DNA of 6,363 nucleotides from NCBI GenBank assembly GCA_017457555.1, contig JAFTHG010000143.1, positions 1-6,363 on the forward strand, written 5' to 3'. A model generated the notes under the pieces. That model searched no databases. It worked only from the letters and a program-made list of their open reading frames with translations, and was not told where the DNA came from. The position numbers and the translations under genes were made by a program. Origin of the DNA: Kiritimatiellia bacterium. Lineage in GTDB: Bacteria; Verrucomicrobiota; Kiritimatiellia; RFP12; DVOR01. How positions within the stretch are numbered: position 1 is the stretch's first letter; every line of letters starts with the position of its first letter. This document shows, one piece after another, positions 1 through 5,893 of the stretch.

Positions 1-1
1 C

Positions 2-934
2 TGTGCTGATGCCTGCCCGGTGGGTGCAATTGGCAAGACTGATGATGGGCGTGTCACCGTTGATGACGAAAAGTGCATTCGTTGCGGCCGCTGCATCAAA
101 GCTTGTCCTTTCGCTGCCATTATGCAGAGCAATCAGGTCGCCCATGTGGTGCGCTCGATCGCTGAAGGTAAGAAGGTTATCGCACTCGTTGCACCGGCAG
201 TCAATGGCTTCTTCCCTGTTGAACCCGGCAAGCTCTATGCGGCATTGAAGAAGATGGGCTTTGCAGAAGTACATGAAGTGGCGCTCGGTGGCGATGATAC
301 CGCCATTGCCGAAGCTGCCGAATGGGCCGAACGCAAGGCTGAAGGCGCCCCCTTCATGACAACCAGCTGCTGCCCGGCGTGGATGGAATGCGTTGAACGT
401 CATGTTCCGGAAATCAAGCCCTTTGTATCGCACACACCCTCGCCAATGATCTTCTCTGACCGTCGCGCAAAGGCGATGTATCCCGATGCCATCACCGTCT
501 TCATCGGCCCATGCATGGCAAAGCGTACCGAAGCCCACAAGAAGGGTTCGCCGGACTACGTGATTACCGCAGAGGAAATCGGCGCTTGGTTGATGGCTGA
601 AAATATTCAGCTTGATGAACTGGAAGCTGTGCAACCCGAGCTCGGTGGCACACACTACGGCGCAGAGTTCGCGATCAGTGGTGGCGTAGCCAATGCTGTA
701 GCGCACTATTTGCCTGAAGGTGCTCCGAAACCCACCGTCTTCAAAATCAATGGTCTCAACAAGAAGAACATCGCTTTGTTGAAGGTCTTTGCCAAGACGA
801 AAAAGGCTCCGGCAGATATCATTGAAATTATGGTTTGCCCCGGCGGATGCGTTGCAGGGCCCTGCGCCATTACCACGCCGGAAGACGCCACAAAGGCAAT
901 CCAATCCCGCCGTCCAGAAGACTTCCAAGCCTAA
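2..934 (+). CDS. Monomeric [FeFe]-hydrogenase, C-terminal part (5' end outside window)
   Basis: Catalyses reversible H2 formation from protons and low-potential (ferredoxin-type) electrons, probably in the cytoplasm because no export signal is seen. The frame is open from the first codon, so the true start lies upstream; 310 residues are visible. It opens with the tail of one [4Fe-4S] motif (CADACP), followed by a complete CxxCxxCxxxCP motif with cysteines at 74, 83, 92 and 104. The three H-cluster motifs follow: TSCCPAW (362-382), GPCMAK (506-523) and MVCPGGC (830-850). All four H-cluster cysteines and the lysine three residues after the L2 cysteine are present. The AW and GPC variants and the short tail after L3, with no PAS or kinase domain, suggest the poorly studied group B rather than group A or the sensory group C; this is inference from motif memory. 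An extra cysteine (863) follows L3. An intrinsic terminator ends the transcript. Confidence 0.9.
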   Translation, partial: CADACPVGAIGKTDDGRVTVDDEKCIRCGRCIKACPFAAIMQSNQVAHVVRSIAEGKKVIALVAPAVNGFFPVEPGKLYAALKKMGFAEVHEVALGGDDTAIAEAAEWAERKAEGAPFMTTSCCPAWMECVERHVPEIKPFVSHTPSPMIFSDRRAKAMYPDAITVFIGPCMAKRTEAHKKGSPDYVITAEEIGAWLMAENIQLDELEAVQPELGGTHYGAEFAISGGVANAVAHYLPEGAPKPTVFKINGLNKKNIALLKVFAKTKKAPADIIEIMVCPGGCVAGPCAITTPEDATKAIQSRRPEDFQA

Positions 935-951
935 ACTGCGGCGCTTTAATG

Positions 952-984
952 AAATGCCTCTGCTGTCGCAGGGGCATTTTTTTT
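952..984 (+). terminator. Rho-independent terminator after the hydrogenase gene
   Basis: A 12-bp stem (952-963 with 968-979, one U-G wobble pair) closes a TGTC loop and runs into eight T residues (977-984). It lies 17 nt after the hydrogenase stop codon and separates that transcription unit from the operon starting at 1111. Confidence 0.93.
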
Positions 985-996
985 GCTTCTAAAACG

Positions 997-1005
997 TGCT
1001 ATACT
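997..1005 (+). promoter_or_regulatory. Extended -10 promoter candidate for the 1111-4451 operon
   Basis: TGC-TATACT has the TGn extension plus five of six matches to TATAAT, and lies just after the hydrogenase terminator. No good -35 exists at 16-18 bp, where there is only the T run, as expected for an extended -10 promoter. It would give a 5' leader of about 100 nt. A second TATACT (1051-1056) and a TATTAT (1062-1067) lie downstream without a credible -35. Confidence 0.5.
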
Positions 1006-1014
1006 GTACACAAC

Positions 1015-1058
1015 CATTGAGGTGCAGTGCCATCAACTTCCTCAATGAGGTATACTCA
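1015..1058. promoter_or_regulatory. Repeat cluster downstream of the promoter, possible operator
   Basis: CATTGAGG (1015-1022) is inverted as CCTCAATG (1040-1047) and also recurs directly as CAATGAGGT (1043-1051), 28 bp after CATTGAGGT (1015-1023). CCTCAATGAGG (1040-1050) is itself a palindrome around one central base. The cluster sits between the extended -10 and the first gene, where a repressor site or leader hairpin could act. A short AT hairpin (AATAAA/TTTATT, 1078-1093) follows. No known regulator is recognised. Confidence 0.35.
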
Positions 1059-1110
1059 CCCTATTATGAGATGATGTAATAAACGTCTTTATTTCAAAGA
1101 GCCGATTGCA

Positions 1111-1572
1111 ATGACACCATCCGAAACTGCCGTTCAATTATTTCACGCTGGCGCCTCTTGTGCACAGGCCGTCTTAGGCGCCTGTGCACCAAGTCTTGGC
1201 CTTGATCAGGCGACTGCGATGAAATTAGGGTCCGGCATGGGAGCTGGATTGGCCGGTCTGCGCGAAACCTGTGGCGCAGTTACAGCAATGGTCGCCATCC
1301 TTGGACTGCGTGATGGAATTGACTCCCCTATGGATGCCAAAACAAAAGCTGCGCTCTACGAACGCATCCGCTCGGCAATTGCAGCTTTTGATGCTCAATT
1401 CGGCACCCACAACTGCAAAGCGTTGCTCCAAAAAGCATCCATTGAAAAGCAAGCAGGCGTTGCTCCTGAAGCGCGCACAGCAGCCTACTATGCACAACGG
1501 CCGTGCGCAGCATTTGTTCGATTCTGTGCCGAGTGGATTACACAGTCTGTTCCGCAACCACCTTCCCCATGA
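1111..1572 (+). CDS. C_GCAxxG_C_C family redox-active protein
   Basis: A 153-residue protein of the family named for its spaced conserved cysteines. Members are thought to be redox-active or metal-binding, but no reaction is established. Visible landmarks are C17 in SCAQAV, the glycine-rich GSGMGAGLAG stretch (40-49), the core TCGAV with C54, C102 in HNCKALL, and C132 and C139 near the C-terminus. The usual CGAxxG core ends in A (CGAVTA) here, a departure from the family motif. Additional cysteine C25 is present. There is no signal peptide or membrane segment, so it is probably cytoplasmic. The start is ATG 1111 with a modest purine-rich AAAGAG (1096-1101) upstream. The TGA stop overlaps the ATG of the radical SAM gene (ATGA), suggesting coupled translation and a shared role. 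A strong hairpin lies inside codons 16-28. Confidence 0.82.
   Translation: MTPSETAVQLFHAGASCAQAVLGACAPSLGLDQATAMKLGSGMGAGLAGLRETCGAVTAMVAILGLRDGIDSPMDAKTKAALYERIRSAIAAFDAQFGTHNCKALLQKASIEKQAGVAPEARTAAYYAQRPCAAFVRFCAEWITQSVPQPPSP
1157..1193 (+). repeat. Strong inverted repeat inside the C_GCAxxG coding region
   Basis: GTGCACAGGC (1160-1169) and GCCTGTGCAC (1180-1189) are a perfect 10-bp inverted repeat around a 10-nt spacer. Allowing one bulged C (1189) and shifting register, the helix extends to 13 bp with CTTG (1157-1160) pairing with CAAG (1190-1193). It starts about 45 nt after the ATG. There is no T run, so it is not an ordinary terminator. Confidence 0.7.
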
Positions 1573-2690
1573 AGCCTTTTTCACTCTTAATTAAACCCGC
1601 CGGGGCAGACTGTAATCTGCGGTGTGCCTATTGCTTCTATTTGGGGCGTGCCGAACTCTATCCGGAAACGACCTGTCATCGGATGACGGAGGAGACTCTG
1701 ACGCGGCTTGTCCGGAGTTATTTGGCACTTCCTTTTCCTGTTCACACCTTTGCCTTCCAGGGAGGCGAACCGCTGTTGATGGGCGAGGCTTTCTACCGGA
1801 AGTTGGTCACGTTGCAGAAACGCTATGCACGTCCGGGGACACGAATCACCAATTGTATTCAGACGAACGGCACACTCCTTACAGAAAGCATGGCAATGTT
1901 CTTTGCACAGGAGCACTTTCTGTTAGGGGTTAGCGTAGATGGTCCTGCAGCGGTTCATAATCTGCGTCGTCCGAACGCAAATGGCGATGGCAGTCATGCG
2001 ATGGTGATGCGTGGCATTGACAAGCTAAATGCTGCACAGGTTGAATTCAACATCTTGACCTTAGTATCACAGAGCAATGTCCACCAACCGCTTGAAGTCT
2101 ACCGTTATCTGCGCGATACACTGGGGTGTCGCTTCATGCAGTTCATTGAATGTGTAGAATTCACTGCGGATGGCGCCCTCACGCCCGATGCAATTACGCC
2201 TGATGAATGGGCAAATTTCATCATTACACTCTTTGATGAGTGGTATGCCCACGATAAAAACACGGTTTCAATCCGCCTCTTTGACAGCATCGTTGGCAAG
2301 GCACTTACGGGCAATGCTCACAGTTGCTCCATGGGGGACGACTGCCGTGCCTACTTCGTGGTTGAACACAATGGTGATGTGTATCCCTGCGACTTCTTTG
2401 TACGCCCCGAATTACGTCTCGGCAACCTCTATACCGAAGACTGGGACGAACTCTGGGATAGGCCCCTTCACACAGCCTTTGGCGCACGGAAACGGCAGTG
2501 GAATGCAGGTTGTTCTACCTGTCCTTACATCTTCTACTGTCAGGGCGATTGCCCAAAGAACCGCGCAGGACACGATTTTAAGGCGGATGCAACGCAGCGC
2601 TCCTGGCTCTGCAGTGCATGGCAACGCATCTATGCTCACATTCTCCCACCCCTCCTTCAGGAAGCCGAACAGCTTCGCAAACAATCGTAA
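1569..2690 (+). CDS. Anaerobic sulfatase-maturating enzyme (radical SAM/SPASM)
   Basis: Oxidises the active-site cysteine or serine of sulfatases to formylglycine without oxygen, using S-adenosylmethionine and three [4Fe-4S] clusters. The 373-residue length fits the family (about 370). Start ATG 1569 gives the N-terminus MKPFSLLIKPAG, typical of anSME, although the open frame extends further upstream. The radical SAM motif is C15-x3-C19-x2-C22 followed by FY. GGEP (65-68), QTNGTL (98-103) and SVDGP (122-126) follow. The SPASM region carries C253, C259, C274, C315, C318, C324, C328 and C348, all eight auxiliary-cluster ligands. D275 in YPCDF matches the proposed catalytic base of the Clostridium perfringens enzyme (D277). 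There is no Shine-Dalgarno, and the start overlaps the previous stop as ATGA, so translation is probably coupled. No sulfatase is encoded in the window; a related peptide-maturation role is possible. Confidence 0.92.
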   Translation: MKPFSLLIKPAGADCNLRCAYCFYLGRAELYPETTCHRMTEETLTRLVRSYLALPFPVHTFAFQGGEPLLMGEAFYRKLVTLQKRYARPGTRITNCIQTNGTLLTESMAMFFAQEHFLLGVSVDGPAAVHNLRRPNANGDGSHAMVMRGIDKLNAAQVEFNILTLVSQSNVHQPLEVYRYLRDTLGCRFMQFIECVEFTADGALTPDAITPDEWANFIITLFDEWYAHDKNTVSIRLFDSIVGKALTGNAHSCSMGDDCRAYFVVEHNGDVYPCDFFVRPELRLGNLYTEDWDELWDRPLHTAFGARKRQWNAGCSTCPYIFYCQGDCPKNRAGHDFKADATQRSWLCSAWQRIYAHILPPLLQEAEQLRKQS

Positions 2691-2719
2691 CTCAGTTTTA
2701 TTCTCCAGTAAATCTATTT

Positions 2720-3670
2720 ATGACAACGGCTACACTCAAACACTTTTGCTCCCTTCATGCAACCCCTGGTGATGAGATCGAGGTTTTTCAGGCTCTTCTT
2801 CAACGGTGGCAAGCGCAGGGGCTTGACACACGAAAGGTGGGTTCTTATGCGGTCATTGCAGAACCTGCCGAACGAAAGAAGGCCGATACCGTCCTTCTGC
2901 TCTCCCATGCAGACAGTCCGGGGTTCATTGTGCAATCCATCCTTTCGCCCACAAAACTGGAAGTTTTGGCATTAGGTGGCGTCCATCCAACGCAAGATGC
3001 TGAACTTATTCTGAAGACCTCTTCTGAAAAAGTTGCGGCACACTTACACGCTGCGGGTGAAGACTGGACGCGAACAATGCCTCTGAAGGTGACGCTACCC
3101 ACCCCCTGCCCCTCTGTACAGAAAGGCGACCGTTTGTGTTGGGCTCCCTACTGGTCTGAAGAGGAATACATTACCTCTCCCTTTCTGGATAACCGTATCG
3201 GCTGTGCCTTAATTGCCGACTGGTATGCGGATAATGCTCATCGTTTCAGTACAATGAATGTCGTTCTTGCAGCTTCGGCGATGGAAGAAGTCAATGGTTT
3301 TGGCGCAAATGTGCTAGCCCATGCCGTCAATGCCGATCTGGTACTCGCCTTAGATATCACCTACACCGATAACAAGCAGCACATCCAAATGGGTAACGGC
3401 CCTGTTATTACGCTCTCGGATGCCTCTGTTTTACTCTCACCAGAGATGCGCGATCGTCTCCTGCAAGCATCAGTCCCGCTGCAAACAGAAGTCTACAACT
3501 ATTCTGGCACAGATGCACGCGCATTTCCTGCACAAGGAATCCCCACCCCGGCCATTCCGGTACTCATTCCTACCGAGGGCAATCACACCCAAAGAGAGAT
3601 CTTACATCCCGCCGACCTCAACGCATGGCCAGCCGCATTAGAAGCTGTCGCCACCGCTGTGCTCAAATAA
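2720..3670 (+). CDS. M42 family metallo-aminopeptidase
   Basis: Predicted cytoplasmic zinc or cobalt aminopeptidase that trims N-terminal residues from peptides. Its 316 residues contain the full M42 metal site: H63 and D65 in SHADSPGF, bridging D157 in FLDNRIGC, the E189-E190 pair in MEEVNGFGA (base plus ligand), D212 in ALDIT, and H289 in NHTQREIL. The GGVHP and GNGP stretches also fit the family. It is somewhat shorter than the usual 340-360 residues, mainly in the region between the H63 motif and D157 that forms the small PA-like domain. ATG 2720 places the start 29 bp after the maturase stop with no terminator between them; the upstream DNA is AT-rich without a clear Shine-Dalgarno. Substrate preference cannot be read from the sequence. 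The link to the preceding redox genes may only be operon housekeeping. Confidence 0.88.
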   Translation: MTTATLKHFCSLHATPGDEIEVFQALLQRWQAQGLDTRKVGSYAVIAEPAERKKADTVLLLSHADSPGFIVQSILSPTKLEVLALGGVHPTQDAELILKTSSEKVAAHLHAAGEDWTRTMPLKVTLPTPCPSVQKGDRLCWAPYWSEEEYITSPFLDNRIGCALIADWYADNAHRFSTMNVVLAASAMEEVNGFGANVLAHAVNADLVLALDITYTDNKQHIQMGNGPVITLSDASVLLSPEMRDRLLQASVPLQTEVYNYSGTDARAFPAQGIPTPAIPVLIPTEGNHTQREILHPADLNAWPAALEAVATAVLK

Positions 3671-3689
3671 ATTCAGGAAGTTACGCAGT

Positions 3690-4451
3690 ATGAACCCCTT
3701 AGATAACATCCGCGTCGTGCTGGTTGGCACGCTCTATTCCGGCAATGTTGGCAGTGTCTGCCGTGCAATGGCCAATATGGGTTTGCGCAATCTCACGCTT
3801 GTTGCACCCCGAATCCTGGATGACTGGAGCGATGGCGCTCGTATGGCTGTCCACGCCGTTGACCTTATGAATGCCCGGCGCGAAGTCGCCACTCTTGAAG
3901 AAGCAGTTGCCGATTGCGTCGCTGTCGTCGGCACCACCGCACGAGGCGGACTCTATCGCGCCACGGTGCAAACGCCCCGTGTCATTGTTCCGGAATTACT
4001 CCGCCTCGCAACGCAAGGACCCGTCGCCATCGTTTTCGGCCGCGAAGACCAAGGGTTGCACAATGATGAAATTGCACACTGCACCCATCTGATTCGTATT
4101 CCTGTTGATGAACAGTACCAAAGCCTCAATCTCTCGCAGGCACTGCTCATTGTGGCATACGAACTTTACACCGCCACAGGCACCTATGTCAGTCCCGTTG
4201 AAGAGGCGGATTCGCTCGCAGATCAGGCTATGAAGAACGCGCTTATGGCAAAGTGGCGTAAAGCAATGCTGGATATCGGGTTTATGGAAGAACCCAAAGC
4301 CGATCACATGATGCAGGGATTCCGACGCATCTTTTCGCGTGGTGTCAAGACGGTGCCGGACGCTCGCATTATGATGGGCGCTGCCCATCAAATGAGCTGG
4401 GCCGGCGAAACGGCCCGTCAGAACGACCTGACTGCATCGGAATCAAAGTAA
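3690..4451 (+). CDS. trmJ: tRNA (Cm32/Um32) 2'-O-methyltransferase, TrmJ-type SPOUT
   Basis: Methylates the ribose of nucleotide 32 in the anticodon loop of several tRNAs using S-adenosylmethionine. The 253 residues show the three SpoU/TrmH motifs in order: YSGNVGSVCRAMANMGL (16-32), IVFGREDQGLHNDEI (114-128) and IPVDEQYQSLNLSQAL (137-152). The last two form the trefoil-knot cofactor site. A charged C-terminal extension (about 170-253) follows, as in TrmJ rather than plain TrmH or TrmL. The start ATG 3690 has a good AGGAAG (3675-3680) nine bases upstream, 19 bp after the M42 stop, so it is probably co-transcribed. Its last nine bases overlap the end of the opposing GluQ-RS gene. TrmJ is the best subfamily call; a related TrmH-group enzyme with another tRNA site is the alternative. 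Confidence 0.88.
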   Translation: MNPLDNIRVVLVGTLYSGNVGSVCRAMANMGLRNLTLVAPRILDDWSDGARMAVHAVDLMNARREVATLEEAVADCVAVVGTTARGGLYRATVQTPRVIVPELLRLATQGPVAIVFGREDQGLHNDEIAHCTHLIRIPVDEQYQSLNLSQALLIVAYELYTATGTYVSPVEEADSLADQAMKNALMAKWRKAMLDIGFMEEPKADHMMQGFRRIFSRGVKTVPDARIMMGAAHQMSWAGETARQNDLTASESK

Positions 4452-5399
4452 AGCATCATCCCAAACGAAGGGAGCTTTTGGAATTGTCGCTAATGTAAAG
4501 CGTGAAATCAATTCTGAGAGTGTTGATACTGTTTCAGTATTTGAGAGCCAACCGCAGGAACGCGCCAGTGCCGACAGAATTTGTTGTGGCGAAACCCCGG
4601 CTGCACGGTAAGAGGCAATGCGTGTATCGCCGTGGCGTTTGGCCAAACGGTTGCCATCCTTCCCCGTAACCAATGGCACGTGAACGAAATGCGGAAGCGA
4701 ATAACCTAAACGTTGATAAAGCACCACTTGTGCAGGTGTCGCCGGTAAAATATCATCGCCACGCACAATATCTGTAACACCCATTTCGGCATCATCAACC
4801 ACAACTGCCAGCGTATACGCCGCCTGACCGGCACGTGCGACCACAAAATCCCCCGTCAAATCTGCTGCGACGCGACACTGTTCGCCAGCGAACCCATCGC
4901 AAAAACACCCCCGATCCGCCTCTGAAAGCGCAAAGCGCAAGGCCGCTTTCCCGACATTCATCGGTGACACCACTCCTATTGCCCGACCCCGACACGTCCC
5001 GGGATAACGCAAAACTTCCCCCGGATGCGGTGCCGATTGGGCGCGCTGAATATCCGCACGCGAACAAAAACAAGGATAGAGCCAAGGGCGCAACCGTTCA
5101 AGAGCAGTGTGGTAATAGGAAAGACGCTGTGACTGCCACGTAGGCTCCCCATCCCAATCAAATCCCAGCCATCGCAAATCTTCCATCAAAGCAACATCGG
5201 CACCAGCCTTATGCTTCGGATGATCCAAATCCTCAATCCGCAGTACAACCTGCCCACCGCACGATCGCATCTGCAACCACGCCACCATAAACGTACGGAT
5301 ATTACCCAAATGTAAAGCCCCCGTTGGCGAAGGTGCCAGACGGCCAATGCGCGTCTTTCCAGAATAGGTTACCACTTCCATACCTACATTGTAGCGCAT
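4443..5399 (-). CDS. gluQ: Glutamyl-Q tRNA(Asp) synthetase (GluQ-RS)
   Basis: A shortened glutamyl-tRNA synthetase paralogue that activates glutamate and attaches it to queuosine at position 34 of tRNA-Asp rather than to the 3' end. The 318 residues cover only the catalytic domain, without the anticodon-binding domain of GltX, which is the hallmark of GluQ-RS. The class I signature is APSPTGALHLGN (22-33). A zinc site is formed by C110-x-C112, Y132 and C136. RIEDLDHPK and the AVVVDDAEMGVTDIVRG stretch are typical. The KMSKS counterpart is RLAKR (251-255). Of three in-frame ATGs (5420, 5399, 5381), 5399 is chosen because GGGAGAG lies six bases upstream. The gene converges on trmJ and overlaps it by 9 bp, and no terminator is visible. 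Function requires a queuosine pathway, which is not in the window. Confidence 0.92.
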   Translation of the reverse strand: MRYNVGMEVVTYSGKTRIGRLAPSPTGALHLGNIRTFMVAWLQMRSCGGQVVLRIEDLDHPKHKAGADVALMEDLRWLGFDWDGEPTWQSQRLSYYHTALERLRPWLYPCFCSRADIQRAQSAPHPGEVLRYPGTCRGRAIGVVSPMNVGKAALRFALSEADRGCFCDGFAGEQCRVAADLTGDFVVARAGQAAYTLAVVVDDAEMGVTDIVRGDDILPATPAQVVLYQRLGYSLPHFVHVPLVTGKDGNRLAKRHGDTRIASYRAAGVSPQQILSALARSCGWLSNTETVSTLSELISRFTLATIPKAPFVWDDALL

Positions 5400-5403
5400 T
5401 TTA

Positions 5404-5410
5404 CTCTCCC
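5404..5410 (-). promoter_or_regulatory. Ribosome binding site deciding the gluQ start
   Basis: On the minus strand GGGAGAG lies close before ATG 5399. The alternative ATGs at 5420 and 5381 have no comparable site, so the 318-residue form is preferred over the 325-residue one. Confidence 0.7.
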
Positions 5411-5471
5411 AAACATCCATTCATAGATCCAATCCTGAAAAATATCTCGCCTTACTACAGAGCAGACCCTG

Positions 5472-5485
5472 CGACACCCGACACC
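5472..5485. repeat. Tandem 7-bp repeat CGACACC x2
   Basis: Two perfect adjacent copies of CGACACC, followed by a partial echo (AACAC). Only two copies are present, so it may be chance or a small protein-binding site upstream of gluQ. Confidence 0.6.
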
Positions 5486-5552
5486 AACACGCGATCAAGC
5501 CATGGTAGAGAATGTGACTACGCCACAGAGAGGTGTATGCTCGCACTACTCG

Positions 5553-5630
5553 CTTTCAGTGACGGATGACACGTGCAACGCTGCCAGCGTCCCTACCCGA
5601 CTGCGCTACGCCGCAGTGTCAGCCTGAAAG
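5553..5630. other. Foldable element, candidate structured RNA or imperfect palindrome
   Basis: The outer arms CTTTCAG (5553-5559) and CTGAAAG (5624-5630) are complementary over 7 bp. After an asymmetric bulge, TGACAC (5567-5572) pairs with GTGTCA (5616-5621). Inside lie two compatible hairpins: ACGCT/AGCGT with a GCC loop (5578-5590) and TGCG/CGCA with a six-base loop (5602-5615). Together they form a possible three-way junction. Just upstream, another small hairpin (5528-5551) contains a G-T wobble that favours the plus strand. No known RNA family is recognised. It could be a small RNA, a leader element of gluQ (minus strand), or a remnant of a palindromic mobile repeat. Confidence 0.4.
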
Positions 5631-5673
5631 GACAACAGCACAACGATAAGGTGCACTACCGGTCATGACGCAG

Positions 5674-5696
5674 ATGAACGCAGACATGCGTTTCAT
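5674..5696 (+). other. Hairpin with T-rich 3' flank, weak terminator candidate
   Basis: ATGAACGCA (5674-5682) pairs with TGCGTTTCAT (5687-5696) over 9 bp with one bulged T and a GACA loop. The following TTTGCTTCTC is pyrimidine-rich but not a real T run. The preceding ATGACGCAG (5665-5673) is a near copy of the left arm. It could end a transcript covering 5553-5630, but the evidence is modest. Confidence 0.3.
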
Positions 5697-5787
5697 TTGC
5701 TTCTCATCTACCCCCAAAAGGATTGTTTCCCCTCTTGAAAGCGTCTTTTTGTCCGTAAAGATGTGTAAAAGAGAATGCAGGAATAAC

Positions 5788-5805
5788 ATTTCTATTAATA
5801 GTAAT
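5788..5805. promoter_or_regulatory. 18-bp near-palindrome, operator candidate
   Basis: ATTtCTATTAATAGtAAT has eight of nine symmetric base pairs, with a perfect 10-bp core at 5792-5801. It ends at the first base of the -35 box of the downstream promoter, a position suited to an activator or repressor of the GH109-like gene. The regulator is unknown. Confidence 0.5.
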
Positions 5806-5833
5806 TGACCCAAAAGCAAAAATAGGCTACTAT
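5805..5833 (+). promoter_or_regulatory. Sigma70-type promoter of the GH109-like gene
   Basis: TTGACC (5805-5810, five of six) is separated by exactly 17 bp from TACTAT (5828-5833, four of six). Transcription would begin near 5840, giving a leader of about 55 nt before ATG 5894. Confidence 0.65.
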
Positions 5834-5893
5834 TTATTTAACTTGTTTCTCTGGAATAGATGTGATACTGCTTCAAATTGATGGAGTAAAGCA

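Larger units (their letters stand above)
5400..5893. other. Long divergent intergenic region without a convincing gene
   Basis: About 490 bp separate the divergent gluQ and GH109-like genes. Short open frames here (for example 5324-5569 plus and 5619-5819 minus) lack family features and good start signals. The left part (about 5450-5660) looks GC-rich and full of short repeats and foldable segments. The right part (about 5690-5890) is AT-rich and contains the promoter and palindrome of the downstream gene. No tRNA T-loop, rRNA, SRP RNA, tmRNA, 6S or RNase P signature was found. A gluQ promoter must lie here, but none stands out. Confidence 0.7.

Noticed and set aside
1503..1568. Longer N-terminus for the sulfatase maturase
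   Set aside because: The frame is open upstream, but it would overlap the C_GCAxxG gene by about 70 bp, and family members begin close to SLLIKPAG, as from ATG 1569.
2170..2772. 200-codon plus-strand open frame inside the maturase gene
   Set aside because: It is a shadow frame of a complete anSME with all catalytic motifs intact and has no recognisable domain.
5324..5569. Plus-strand 81-codon open frame
   Set aside because: It overlaps the well-supported gluQ coding sequence on the other strand, and its composition shows no protein features.
5575..5615. tRNA-like D-arm on the minus strand (GTAGCGCAGTCGGGTAG)
   Set aside because: It resembles a tRNA D-loop, but there is no matching acceptor stem, anticodon stem or T-loop (TTCRANNC) at the right distances.
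5553..5630. Integron attC site
   Set aside because: The imperfect palindrome is about the right size, but the ends lack the RYYYAAC and GTTRRRY core sites, and there is no integrase or cassette structure.
5619..5819. Minus-strand 66-codon open frame with a hydrophobic N-terminus
   Set aside because: It starts with TTG without a ribosome binding site, overlaps the palindrome and promoter of the next gene, and has no family features.
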